A stretch of DNA of 64,000 bases, taken from positions 186,001-250,000 of the forward strand of contig NZ_JOAJ01000008.1 in the NCBI RefSeq assembly GCF_000720425.1. The letters run 5' to 3'. This DNA is from Nocardia rhamnosiphila NBRC 108938 (lineage in GTDB: Bacteria > Actinomycetota > Actinomycetes > Mycobacteriales > Mycobacteriaceae). The notes under the pieces were generated by a model. The model was not told the DNA's origin and made no database searches. It worked only from the letters and a program-made list of their open reading frames with translations. The position numbers and the translations under genes are program-made. This document shows, one piece after another, positions 36,497 through 44,876 of the stretch (its first letter is position 1; every line of letters begins with the position of its first letter).

Positions 36497-36532
36497 CGAG
36501 GGCCCCGCTCACCCGGGTGAGCGGGGCCCTCG
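36497..36532. terminator. 36-bp perfect palindrome between adoK and asnB
   Basis: The 18-base left half (36497-36514, beginning CGAGGGCCCCGCTCACCC) is exactly complementary to the right half (36515-36532). It lies between convergent genes (stops at 36478 and 36612) and reads the same on both strands, so it can serve as a bidirectional terminator. Confidence 0.7.
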
Positions 36533-36611
36533 CTGTCGGTAGGGCTAGTGGCACAGCCGGGCACAGCCCGTCGACAGCCTGCGCACGGCCGGAGCGAAGG
36601 CGGAGGTACGC

Positions 36612-38555
36612 CTAGACCTGGACCGGATAGGTGGGTTCGGAGATCTCCGGCTTGATTCGCTCCTCCACGAAGATCCCGTGCCAGATCATGAACACCAGCA
36701 GTGTCCACAGGCGACGGCTGTGATCGGAATCCCCGGCTCGGTGCGCGTCGAGCATGGCGGTGATCGCCGCCTTGTCCAGCAGGTGATCGGTCTGCGATTC
36801 GGCGATCTGCTGCCGGGCCCAGTCGTAGAGTTCGGTCCCGCGCAGCCAGTGCCGCAGCGGCACCGGGAACCCGAGTTTCGCACGGTGCAGCACATGCCCC
36901 GGGACGATGCCCTCGAGCGCCTGCCGCAGCGCGTACTTGGTGGTGTTCTTGGTGATCTTCTGCTCCAGCGGGATCTGCTCGGCCACCCGGAAGACCTCGG
37001 AGTCCAGGAACGGCACCCGCAGTTCCAGCGAATTCGCCATGGTCATCTTGTCGGCCTTGACCAGGATGTCACCGCGCAACCAGGTGAACAGATCCAGATG
37101 CTGCATCCGCGCGACCGGGTCCCACCCGGCCGACCGGTCGTAGATCGCGGCGGTGACGTCCTGATGGGTCCACTCCGGGCGGAACTCCCGCAGCACCGAC
37201 CGCAGCTGGGCGTCGCTGAAACTGCGCGCATTGCCGTAGTACCGCTGCTCGAGGGGCAAAGACCCCCGGTGCAGCAGACTCTTGCCCCGGGTGCCGTCCG
37301 GGATGAGGTCGGAGACCTTTCCGGCCAGCCGGCGCAACCCGCGCGGCAGCTTCTCGAACGGTGCCAGCGACAGCGGCTCCCGGTAGATGGTGTAGCCGCC
37401 GAACAGTTCGTCGGCGCCCTCGCCGGACAGCACCACCTTGACGTGCTTACGTGCCTCTTTGGCGACGAAGTACAGCGGCACCAGCGCCGGATCGGCCACC
37501 GGGTCGTCGAGGTACCAGACGATCTCCGGAATGGCGGCGGCGAACTCCGCCGGGGAGACCACCTTGACGATATGCCGGGCCCCGATCGCGGCCGCGCTCT
37601 CCGCGGCCACATCGACCTCGGAATAGCCCTCCCGCTCGAAGCCGGTGGTGAAGGTGATCAGTTTCGGGTTGTGCCGCATGGCCAGCGCCGCGATGGCGGT
37701 GGAGTCGATACCACCGGACAGGAAGGAGCCGACGGTGACATCGGCCCGCATATGTTTGGCGACCGAATCCTCGAGCGCCGCGGCGATCTCCCGGTAGCGG
37801 GCCTGTTCGGACCCGGCGGCGAAGGGGCGGACGCCGAATCCGGGAACGAAATAGCGGGTGATCTCCGGCTGCGCCCCCGGCCGGACCACCGCGTAGCTGC
37901 CCGACTCCAGCCGGCGGATACCGGCGTGCAGCGTCTCCGGTTCCGGGACGTACTGCAGCACCGTGTAGTGCTCGAGCGCCCGGTGGTCGAGGGATTCGTC
38001 GAGCCCGAGATCGGGCAGCAGTTCCAGCAGGCTCTTCTTCTCGCTGCCGAACGCCGTACCGCCCGGGCCGGTGGCCAGGAACAGCGGCTTGATACCGAAC
38101 GGGTCGCGCGCGACGAACAGCTCCCGGGTGCGGGTGTCCCAGATCGCGAAGGCGAACATGCCGCGCAGCCGCCGGACCGCCTCCGGGCCCCAATAGTGGA
38201 AAGCCGCGACGATGGCCTCGCCGTCGCCCTCGGTCGCGAACATGGGTTCGTCACCGAATTCGGCCGCGTGCTCACGGGCCAGTTCTTCGCGCAGTTCCAG
38301 ATAGTTGTAGATCTCGCCGTTGAAGGTCAGCGCGTAGCGCTGCCGGTCATCGGCCGGACCCCAGCGCAGCGGCTGGTGCGAATGCTCGATATCGATGATC
38401 GACAGCCGGTTGAAACCGAAGATCAGCTGGTCGTCGTGCCAGGTGCCGCGCTCGTCCGGCCCGCGGTGCCGCACACAGTGCAGCGCGTCGTATACCCGCT
38501 GCACCGTTTCCGGCGCTGCGGTATCGGATGTCAGAAATCCGAGCAGTCCACACAC
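36612..38555 (-). CDS. asnB: Glutamine-dependent asparagine synthetase-type amidotransferase (AsnB/LtsA)
   Basis: A 647-residue class II amidotransferase. The catalytic Cys must be residue 2, and GTG at 38555 followed by Cys (CGLLGFL) gives exactly that, so longer upstream frames are rejected. The glutaminase domain contains RHRGPDERGTWH, RLSIIDIEHSHQPLRW and LTFNGEIYNYLELR; the synthetase domain has the PP-loop SGGIDSTAIA and GEGADELFGGY. In Corynebacterium (LtsA) and mycobacteria the orthologue amidates meso-diaminopimelate of peptidoglycan precursors rather than mainly making asparagine, and its place next to ctaC is conserved. Divergent from ctaC; ends against the palindromic terminator. 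Confidence 0.94.
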   Translation of the reverse strand: MCGLLGFLTSDTAAPETVQRVYDALHCVRHRGPDERGTWHDDQLIFGFNRLSIIDIEHSHQPLRWGPADDRQRYALTFNGEIYNYLELREELAREHAAEFGDEPMFATEGDGEAIVAAFHYWGPEAVRRLRGMFAFAIWDTRTRELFVARDPFGIKPLFLATGPGGTAFGSEKKSLLELLPDLGLDESLDHRALEHYTVLQYVPEPETLHAGIRRLESGSYAVVRPGAQPEITRYFVPGFGVRPFAAGSEQARYREIAAALEDSVAKHMRADVTVGSFLSGGIDSTAIAALAMRHNPKLITFTTGFEREGYSEVDVAAESAAAIGARHIVKVVSPAEFAAAIPEIVWYLDDPVADPALVPLYFVAKEARKHVKVVLSGEGADELFGGYTIYREPLSLAPFEKLPRGLRRLAGKVSDLIPDGTRGKSLLHRGSLPLEQRYYGNARSFSDAQLRSVLREFRPEWTHQDVTAAIYDRSAGWDPVARMQHLDLFTWLRGDILVKADKMTMANSLELRVPFLDSEVFRVAEQIPLEQKITKNTTKYALRQALEGIVPGHVLHRAKLGFPVPLRHWLRGTELYDWARQQIAESQTDHLLDKAAITAMLDAHRAGDSDHSRRLWTLLVFMIWHGIFVEERIKPEISEPTYPVQV

Positions 38556-38897
38556 GGCGGCGCTAACCTCGTTTCCACTGGTCGGGGATCCGCGCCCGGG
38601 GGAGCCGGCGCGGCGGGCGAAATCTAGTGTCCGAGTATGCCGCACGTATCGATTCCCCGTGCGATACACCTCCGTCCGCCCCGTGCGCCACTGTACGGAG
38701 TGTCGAAGCCGACCCGACGGCGTACCGGGCGCGTGTTTGGTCTACGCTGCGTAGTACTCGGACTGTTCCGGGTGGTGTCGCGCGGTGCGCGGAGCCGCCC
38801 GGGTAGCCCGGACGAGCTGTTTGTCAGTATCCCCGGCGGCGGGTCCCGCCACGGGGATGCGGTGTCGGAATGTGTGGCGACCAGGAAGGCGTTGAGC
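38556..38897. promoter_or_regulatory. Divergent asnB/ctaC regulatory region with 13-bp palindrome
   Basis: About 340 bp between divergent asnB and ctaC. It includes the perfect palindrome CTACGCTGCGTAG (38742-38754). On the minus strand the same place reads GTACTACGCAGCGT (38744-38757), close to GTACTACGAAGAGT upstream of ctaE (58060-58073). No sure -35/-10 pair was identified. Confidence 0.45.
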
Positions 38898-40058
38898 GTG
38901 GCGCACAAGGCGAGCGACGAGATCGGGGCACGGCCTGCCCGGCGGCGGGGTCGTGTCCTGCGGCGGGCGGGCCTGGCGGTATTGCGTACCTCCGCATCCG
39001 CTCCGGCCGTGCGCGGGTCGGGGCGAGTCCTTCGGCGGGGCGGGCTGGTCGTGTCGTTGGCGATCACCACCATGCTCGTATCCGGCTGCTCGATCGACAA
39101 TGTGTGGTTGCGGTTCGGCTGGCCCTCGGGTGTCACCCCGCAGGCCCACCGGATGCGGGAACTGTGGACCTGGTCGGTGGTGGCCGCCCTCATCATGGGT
39201 GTGCTGGTCTGGGGTCTGACCTTCTGGACCGTGGTCTTCCACCGCAAGAAGAAGAATTCGCCGGAGTTCCCCCGGCAGACCGGCTACAACGTGCCGCTCG
39301 AACTGACCTACACCGCGATCCCGTTCGTCATCATCGCGGTGCTGTTCTATTTCACCGTGGTCGTGCAGAACTACGTGCACGAGAAAGTCGACAACCCGGA
39401 CGTGGTCGTCGACGTGACCGCGTTCCAGTGGAACTGGAAGTTCGGCTACCGCGATGTCGACCTGAAGAACGGCTTCACCTACAACGGTGTCGACACGGTA
39501 CGTGAGGACGCGAACCAGCAGCAGCTGAAGGAGTACGCCGACCGCACCAACGAAGAGGGCCATCCGCAGCCCGGCCCGGTGCACGGCCGTCCCGAGAACG
39601 ACATCCTGTCCTACCTGCACTACAACAAGATCGAAACGATCGGCAGCAGCACCGAGGTCCCCGTCCTGGTGCTCCCGACCGGCAAGGTGATCGAGTTCCA
39701 GCTCGCCGCCGCGGACGTCATCCACGCGTTCTGGGTTCCGGAGTTCCTCTTCAAGCGGGACGTCATGCCGAACCCGAAGGAAAACAACTCCGACAACGTC
39801 TTCCAGATCAGCGAGATCGACCGGGAAGGCGCCTTCGTGGGCCGCTGCGCGGAAATGTGCGGCACGTTCCACTCGATGATGAACTTCGAGGTCCGCGCGG
39901 TCTCGCCGGACAAGTTCCAGCGCTACATCCAGGCGCGGGAATCGGGTATGACGAATGCCGCCGCGCTCGAATCCATCGGTGAGTCGCCGGTGGCCACCTC
40001 GACCCAGCCGTTCAACACCGATCGCACGGTCAAGACCGACACCACCGAAAGCAAGTGA
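38898..40058 (+). CDS. ctaC: Cytochrome c oxidase subunit II
   Basis: A 386-residue CuA-bearing subunit of the aa3 oxidase. The GTG at 38898 has AGGAAGG eight bases upstream. An unusually long Arg-rich n-region leads to a lipoprotein-type signal (LAITTMLVSGC), so the mature N-terminal Cys is likely lipid-anchored. Two membrane helices follow (about 95-120 and 140-165), then the external cupredoxin domain with AFQWNWKFGYRD and the CuA ligands HAFWVPEF and GRCAEMCGTFHSMM (C-x3-C, His, Met). It receives electrons from the diheme QcrC in the bcc-aa3 supercomplex. ctaF follows 13 bp later. Confidence 0.95.
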   Translation: MAHKASDEIGARPARRRGRVLRRAGLAVLRTSASAPAVRGSGRVLRRGGLVVSLAITTMLVSGCSIDNVWLRFGWPSGVTPQAHRMRELWTWSVVAALIMGVLVWGLTFWTVVFHRKKKNSPEFPRQTGYNVPLELTYTAIPFVIIAVLFYFTVVVQNYVHEKVDNPDVVVDVTAFQWNWKFGYRDVDLKNGFTYNGVDTVREDANQQQLKEYADRTNEEGHPQPGPVHGRPENDILSYLHYNKIETIGSSTEVPVLVLPTGKVIEFQLAAADVIHAFWVPEFLFKRDVMPNPKENNSDNVFQISEIDREGAFVGRCAEMCGTFHSMMNFEVRAVSPDKFQRYIQARESGMTNAAALESIGESPVATSTQPFNTDRTVKTDTTESK

Positions 40059-40071
40059 GGACTGATCTGAG

Positions 40072-40488
40072 ATGAGGATCGAAGCACGGCTGTTCGAACT
40101 GCTCACGGTGTTCTTCATTCTCGTGGGCGTCATCTACGGCTTCTTCACCGCCCAGTCGCGGACCGGTATCGAATGGGCCGGCACCACGGCGATCGTGCTG
40201 ACCGCCGGTCTGTCGCTGATCATCGGCACCTACTTCCGCTTCGTCGCCCGTCGGCTCGACCTGCGCCCGGAGGATTACGAGGACGCCGAGATCGTGGACG
40301 GCGCCGGCGACCTGGGCTTCTTCTCGCCCGGCAGCTTCTGGCCCATCCTGCTGGCGGGTGCCGCCTCGGTGACGGCCCTGGGCTTCGCCTTCTTCGAGCC
40401 GTGGCTGCTCGGGTTCGGCGTGATCCTGGTCCTGACCGCCGCCGGCGGTCTGGTCTTCGAGTACTACCTGGGTCCCGAGAAGCACTGA
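40072..40488 (+). CDS. ctaF: Cytochrome c oxidase subunit IV (actinobacterial)
   Basis: A 138-residue membrane protein with about four hydrophobic helices ([20 protein letters not shown] at the N terminus, [21 protein letters not shown], and two more after residue 85). This is the small actinobacterial subunit IV that completes the aa3 oxidase with CtaC, CtaD and CtaE. It has its standard position directly after ctaC and ends at a rho-independent terminator at 40528-40562. Confidence 0.93.
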   Translation: MRIEARLFELLTVFFILVGVIYGFFTAQSRTGIEWAGTTAIVLTAGLSLIIGTYFRFVARRLDLRPEDYEDAEIVDGAGDLGFFSPGSFWPILLAGAASVTALGFAFFEPWLLGFGVILVLTAAGGLVFEYYLGPEKH

Positions 40489-40527
40489 GCCGGTGGCGGC
40501 GCTTCCGGCGCCGGTCACCGCATGAGC

Positions 40528-40562
40528 AAAACCCCGCTGGCCTTCCGGGCAGCGGGGTTTTT
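40528..40562 (+). terminator. Rho-independent terminator after ctaC-ctaF
   Basis: AAAACCCCGCTG (40528-40539) pairs with CAGCGGGGTTTT (40550-40561) around a 10-base loop and runs into a short T tract. It starts 40 bp after the ctaF stop. Confidence 0.85.
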
Positions 40563-40588
40563 CCGTGGATGGCGGTCTCCCGCGATGC

Positions 40589-40633
40589 GCGGTCGGCCGT
40601 CCATAGATCGGCGACCATTGAGCACTTACAGTG
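40589..40633 (+). repeat. 45-bp dispersed repeat, copy A
   Basis: Begins GCGGTCGGCCGTCCAT and ends GCACTTACAGTG. It is identical to copy B (40863-40907) at 41 of 45 positions and similar to copy C (42490-42533). No coding role. Confidence 0.8.
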
Positions 40634-40862
40634 AAGCGAGCCTGCCCATGTCGACCAAGACGTACGTCGGCGCGCCCACAGGTGTTACCCGGAGGGGCGG
40701 GGTCCGCGGCTGGGCGCCTGCCGTTCGTAGAGCGACGAACGGTGAGCATGATGGTGGCGTCGCCCGGCCCGTGCTCGGCCGGGCACACGACCGCAACACC
40801 TTCCGCTACTCCGGATGGTCAGCGGCCTATAGGACCCGTCCCGCCGCGCTTCTGGAGCGTGT

Positions 40863-40907
40863 GCGGTCGACAGTCCATGGATCGGTGACCATTGAGCACT
40901 TACAGTG
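40863..40907 (+). repeat. 45-bp dispersed repeat, copy B
   Basis: Same orientation as copy A, with four substitutions; the shared core GACCATTGAGCACTTACAG is unchanged. It lies about 150 bp downstream of the FAD oxidoreductase stop. Confidence 0.8.
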
Positions 40908-41059
40908 TCGTGAACCTACCCGGCCCGGTCGAGGTACACGACGGCATGCACCTTCTGCCTTTCCCGGATGGTCCACCTCCACGGTCGGGGCCCGCCCCCG
41001 ATTCTGGACCGACGGAGCGAAGGAGCGCAGCGACTGAGCGGAGGAGGGAAGAATCGGGG

Positions 41060-42343
41060 TCACAGGGCCCCGACCCGCGCGTAGCGGATGCTGTTCTCCG
41101 AGCGGCAGATCTCCTCGATACCGGTGACGATATCGCGCAGCTGCTCCGACGGCAGGGCATGTGGGCGGAGCCGGCAGGTGAAGGTGATCAGCCCGTGGTC
41201 GGCGGCGGGCAGGTTGTTGGCGGCGGATTCGGCCCGCAGATACGGCGAGCGCACCCCATAGGTCATGGCCGAGATGACGGTGAAGCAGCCGGTGCGTTCC
41301 CGATGACCGTTGAACAGATCGTGCAGCCGGTAGAACACCGATGTGTAGTTGGACAGCGGGGCGAATACGCCCACCCGGTAGGCCGGGCCGCGCTCGGAGG
41401 AACTGATCACCGTATCGGCGAGATACTCGGCGTCGCGCAGGGTGAGGATCTTGGGAGTGAACATCACCGCGCCGGCGGCGGCGTTACGGACCGGCATACC
41501 GGCCTTACCGGGGGTCGCCGAAGCGATGGCGCCCAGCGATTTCCGGGCCCGGCTGCCGACCTCGCGACGGGCCCGCAGGGAGCGGGTGGGCGCGGTGGGG
41601 TAGAGGCTGGACCACTGGCCGAACCGCACGGTGCCCAGCTGCACCTGACCCGCGATTACCGGCCGGGACACCTTGAGCGGGGCCGTATCCACCCAGCGGC
41701 CCACCTGCAGCACGGCATCCCGGGGGCGGGCGACCTCGGCGTAGGCGTAGTCGACGAAACTGTCGAAATCCAGGAAACGGTGCGAATCGGTGGACAGCCA
41801 GGTGTTTTCCTTGTCGACCTGCACGGTGTCGAGGGTGAGCGCGGTGATGATGCCCGCCCGGCCGCCGGCTCCCAGGATGCGATGGAACCGTTCGGTGTGG
41901 TGGGTGCGCCCGCAGGTGCCGATCCGGCCGTCGGTATCCACGTACTCGAGGTCGACGATCTGATCGATGAACAGGCCGTGCCGGTGCGAGGCGGTGCTCA
42001 CCCCGCCCACCGAGGCGAACCCGCCCGCAGTGATATCCCGGTGATCGCCGACCACGGGTAGCCCCAGACCGTGCGCGCCGAGCCGCCGGTCGATATCGGA
42101 CAGGCGCGCCCCCGCCTGGACCCGCACCGTGCGGCGGCCGAGATTCAGATCGACGATCGCGTTCATCCGGCGCAACGACACCACGGTCTGCTGGTCGGGC
42201 AGGGTGAGGCCGTCGGTGGCGGGATCGCCCCCGTGAACGGTGAGCGGCCTGGAGCAGTCCCGGGAATTCCGCACGGTGCGAACGACATCCGCGGTGTCGC
42301 GAGGCAGGTACTCGGCAGGAGAAACGATGTGCGGCGTGCTCAT
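41060..42343 (-). CDS. FAD-binding oxidoreductase (PCMH/FAD_binding_4 fold)
   Basis: A 427-residue flavoprotein of the vanillyl-alcohol-oxidase superfamily. The FAD domain (about 10-200) shows RPLTVHGGDP, VVSLRRMNAIVDLNLGRRTV, VRVQAGARLSDIDRRL and the glycine-rich ITAGGFASVGGVSTASHRHG; LGAGGRAGIITALTLDTV closes it. The C-terminal half is the substrate cap. The arrangement is loosely like DprE1 and sugar oxidases, but it is not clearly orthologous to any and substrate is unknown. The ATG at 42343 is used. It is a lone gene in a patch bounded by direct repeats B and C, in the middle of otherwise conserved gene order. Confidence 0.78.
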   Translation of the reverse strand: MSTPHIVSPAEYLPRDTADVVRTVRNSRDCSRPLTVHGGDPATDGLTLPDQQTVVSLRRMNAIVDLNLGRRTVRVQAGARLSDIDRRLGAHGLGLPVVGDHRDITAGGFASVGGVSTASHRHGLFIDQIVDLEYVDTDGRIGTCGRTHHTERFHRILGAGGRAGIITALTLDTVQVDKENTWLSTDSHRFLDFDSFVDYAYAEVARPRDAVLQVGRWVDTAPLKVSRPVIAGQVQLGTVRFGQWSSLYPTAPTRSLRARREVGSRARKSLGAIASATPGKAGMPVRNAAAGAVMFTPKILTLRDAEYLADTVISSSERGPAYRVGVFAPLSNYTSVFYRLHDLFNGHRERTGCFTVISAMTYGVRSPYLRAESAANNLPAADHGLITFTCRLRPHALPSEQLRDIVTGIEEICRSENSIRYARVGAL

Positions 42344-42641
42344 GGCACGAAAGCTAACCACAGCTGGGCTGCCGTGGCGATACTGGGTTTTGCTGTGCTT
42401 ATCGGCGGCGCCTTCGGCGCCGCGGGGTCGAGGCCCCCTCGGTCCCGCCGTTCAGGCCTCGAGACTCGCGCCTGCGGCGCATGCGATGTGCGGTGGGCCG
42501 TCCATAGAGTGCGACCATTGAGCACCTTCGGTCAAGGGCCGGACGGGCCTCGACCCTTGGTGGGCCTCGCTGAACTCGGCGCCGGTGCGGCGTGGACGCC
42601 GGTGTTGGGCGGGTCCGGTGCCGCTGTTCGGCGGGTGGGGC
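42344..42641. other. Intergenic region carrying repeat copy C
   Basis: About 300 bp between two minus-strand genes. It contains a small hairpin (GGCGCCTTCGGCGCC near 42409-42423) and repeat copy C at 42490-42533. No gene is seen. Confidence 0.5.
42490..42533 (+). repeat. 45-bp dispersed repeat, copy C
   Basis: Reads GCGGTGGGCCGTCCATAGAG then GCGACCATTGAGCAC; relative to copy A it has a one-base gap and a divergent last eight bases. Same orientation as copies A and B. Confidence 0.7.
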
Positions 42642-43409
42642 TCAAGCCATGGCGTGGAGTCGCCGGCCGATTACTTCGACCCAGTCGACCTGTTCGAATG
42701 TGGCGAAATCGACTCGGATCGTGTCCATGACATCGCGGCCGGGGGCGAAGAGCGCGGCGCGTTTGTCGGCTTCGATGACCACGTACATACCGTGCGGGTC
42801 GGCCAGGAAGGTCACCTCGAGCTGGTTCAGGCGCGGGAAGCGCGGTGACGGGCCGAATTCGATCTCCTGGAAGAACGGCAGCGAATGCGGGATCCGGTCC
42901 ACCCGGCCGGCCTCCACATCGGCGTGCCGCAGGCCGAACCCCCAGGCTTCCACCGCCGCCAGCACGACGTGCTGGGGCGGCAGCGCACCCACGCCGATGG
43001 GATCGGTATCGGTGGCGTCGAAGCCGCCGTCCACGTCCACCCGGGTACGGACGGCGACGGCGGTCCCGTGCAGATGCCGGCCGTTGTAGAAGGTGAGGGG
43101 TGTCTCCCACGGCGCGAGCAGTTCGAACCGGCCCTCCAGCGGGTACCCGGGCAGCAGTTCGAACGGGCCGAACACCGGCTGCCGGGCGAAGGCCATATCC
43201 ACCAGGGCCTCGCCGTCGTCGTACTCGCGTTCGGCCCGGGTGATCAACTCCACCGCGACGCCTTTCACCCGGATCGGCCGATCGTGACAGCGCATCCGGA
43301 TGATCCCGTGCATCGCCTGGCCCGGCTGCACACCGGGGGTGGACAACTCGGTCTCCACCTCGGCGGTATGCGCGCCCAGTGCGCCCAGCAAAGTCCTGAA
43401 CATCGACAT
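42642..43409 (-). CDS. Spo0M-like (arrestin-fold) protein
   Basis: A 255-residue protein of the sporulation-control Spo0M family, cytoplasmic proteins with an arrestin-like double beta sandwich. It begins MSMFRTLLGALGAHTAEVET, followed by LSTPGVQPGQAMHGIIRMR, the typical G-x-V-x-G-x-V-like strand region, and later TFLADPHGMYVVIEADKRAA. GGAGGGAGA is placed just before the ATG at 43409. Despite the name, these proteins occur in many non-sporulating actinobacteria and their role is unclear, possibly division or envelope related. It is divergent from the toroid protein at 43563. Confidence 0.85.
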   Translation of the reverse strand: MSMFRTLLGALGAHTAEVETELSTPGVQPGQAMHGIIRMRCHDRPIRVKGVAVELITRAEREYDDGEALVDMAFARQPVFGPFELLPGYPLEGRFELLAPWETPLTFYNGRHLHGTAVAVRTRVDVDGGFDATDTDPIGVGALPPQHVVLAAVEAWGFGLRHADVEAGRVDRIPHSLPFFQEIEFGPSPRFPRLNQLEVTFLADPHGMYVVIEADKRAALFAPGRDVMDTIRVDFATFEQVDWVEVIGRRLHAMA

Positions 43410-43562
43410 TCTCCCTCCGGCCCCGCCCGCACGTCTCCCGCCGCCGTGCCTGGGTCCACAGCGTAGACGTAAACGTCCGTCCGCGCGCTGCCCGGGCGGT
43501 AGGGTGGTCGAAGTCCTTGAGCGCCTGTGGAATACGGCTCGATGGATGGGAGGGAGGTCGGC

Positions 43563-44876
43563 GTGTCCAATATCGATCAGCGGATCGGGTGGGCCGTGGA
43601 CTGGTTGCATCGGGGCCAGCTCGGTGACCGGCACGGCGGCGCCGGCTGGGGGTGGGTCTCCGATGTTCCGCCGAATCCGCAGAACACCGCCGAGGCCGTG
43701 GTCGCTCTCACCGCCGCGGGCCGTCCGGTGCCGCGAGCCGACGAGGTGCGCGCCCTGGTACGACGCGATGTGGTGGACACCGAGAGCGGGGCCTGGGAAT
43801 TCCGGTCCCCGATCGATCTGTCGTGGCGTCTAAGGGCGCTGACGTGCCTGGGTGTCGCACCCGCCGATCCGGCGGTGGTGGGATGTCTGCGCGCACTGCA
43901 GTCCGAACGTGACCCGCAGACCCGGGGCTGGCGATTGTCCGGCCCGGTGGGTCCGGTATCGCTCACCGCCACCACTGCCGCGCTGCACGCGCTCGCGGAT
44001 CTGGCCACCACCGACGAATCGGTCGCCGAGGCATTGCTGCACGGCACCTCCCTCGTGGTTTCGCTACTGCTGGAGGACGATCCCCGCATTCAGCCGATGT
44101 ACGCCTGCGCGCACGCGGCGCTGCTGCTGTCCCGGCCGGAAATCGCTGTGGTGGGCGGGAAACGGGTCGACCGGGTCCGGGCGCTGACCGTGGAGCGGAT
44201 GCTGGACGGACTGCGGCGGGGCGAGGCACGCGTGGAGGAGGAACCGTTCCGTCGCGGCGAGGTCGCCGACACCTGGCGGCATCTGAGCCTGCATCTCGCG
44301 GTCTGTGCGGTGGTGACCGCCGACGAGCGGACGGTTTTCGACCCCGGGGTGCGCCGCGGCCTGGTGGAACTGCTGGAACTACAGGAGACCCAGGACCTGG
44401 CGGCGGCCCGTGGCGGTTTCCGCACCTCCACCGAAGGTTTCGTGACCTCCTACGCGACGGTGCAGGGACTGGAGGCGATGACCGCGGTGCGCCGCATGGT
44501 CAACGAGCGGGTCAATCCCGCCACGGTATTCGACATGATCTGCCGAGAGCAGGGTGTGCATCCCCGGGACGCGCAGGAGGTGGTGGGGTACCAGGGAAAC
44601 GTCGTGCTGATGAACAGCTACGCCGGGGCGATGACCCTCGCCGCGGCGCTGCCCGCCGGCGTCACCATCGCGGTGCTGGCCGTGCTGTTCGCCGACGAAC
44701 TCGGTGTCGTGGTGAGCCGGTCGCTGGTCGTGTGGGGAACGATGTTCGTGGCACTGGGTACCTATACCGGGATCGCGACCCGGCTGCCGTCGGTACCCAA
44801 GGTACGGACCGCGGCGGCGGTGTTCGCGGCGTTCACCGCGGTGATCCTGCCCGTGGTGACCTTCCTGTTGTCATGA
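43563..44876 (+). CDS. Alpha-toroid (terpene-cyclase/prenyltransferase-like repeat) membrane protein
   Basis: A 437-residue protein I cannot assign to a characterised family. Residues about 1-345 contain repeated helix-pair units, each with a Gly-aromatic turn followed by a helix rich in Leu/Ala: GGAGWGW...NTAEAVVAL, GAWEFRSPIDLSWRLRALTCLG, GWRLSG...LTATTAALHALA, GGFRTSTEGFVTSYATVQGLE. This is the look of the alpha6/alpha6 toroid of squalene-cyclase and prenyltransferase repeats, but no DxDD acid motif is present. Residues about 365-437 add three hydrophobic helices. GGGAGGGAGG precedes the GTG. The stop overlaps the next gene's ATG (ATGA), so it is coupled to a DMT transporter. Confidence 0.75.
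   Translation: MSNIDQRIGWAVDWLHRGQLGDRHGGAGWGWVSDVPPNPQNTAEAVVALTAAGRPVPRADEVRALVRRDVVDTESGAWEFRSPIDLSWRLRALTCLGVAPADPAVVGCLRALQSERDPQTRGWRLSGPVGPVSLTATTAALHALADLATTDESVAEALLHGTSLVVSLLLEDDPRIQPMYACAHAALLLSRPEIAVVGGKRVDRVRALTVERMLDGLRRGEARVEEEPFRRGEVADTWRHLSLHLAVCAVVTADERTVFDPGVRRGLVELLELQETQDLAAARGGFRTSTEGFVTSYATVQGLEAMTAVRRMVNERVNPATVFDMICREQGVHPRDAQEVVGYQGNVVLMNSYAGAMTLAAALPAGVTIAVLAVLFADELGVVVSRSLVVWGTMFVALGTYTGIATRLPSVPKVRTAAAVFAAFTAVILPVVTFLLS

Larger units (their letters stand above)
40489..41059. other. Gene-poor patch with two repeat copies
   Basis: About 570 bp after ctaF. It contains the ctaF terminator (40528-40562), two 45-bp repeats (40589-40633 and 40863-40907) and, near 41015-41050, a run of GAGCG-like units (GGAGCGAAGGAGCGCAGCGA). 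Open frames are short, lack ribosome-binding sites and have poor composition. No gene is called. Confidence 0.6.

Noticed and set aside
36678..38627. 649-codon plus-strand frame opposite asnB
   Set aside because: Antisense shadow of a well-conserved amidotransferase; no family features and no ribosome-binding site.
40522..41037. 171-codon plus-strand frame after ctaF
   Set aside because: It crosses the ctaF terminator and both repeat copies, lacks a ribosome-binding site and has no recognisable composition.
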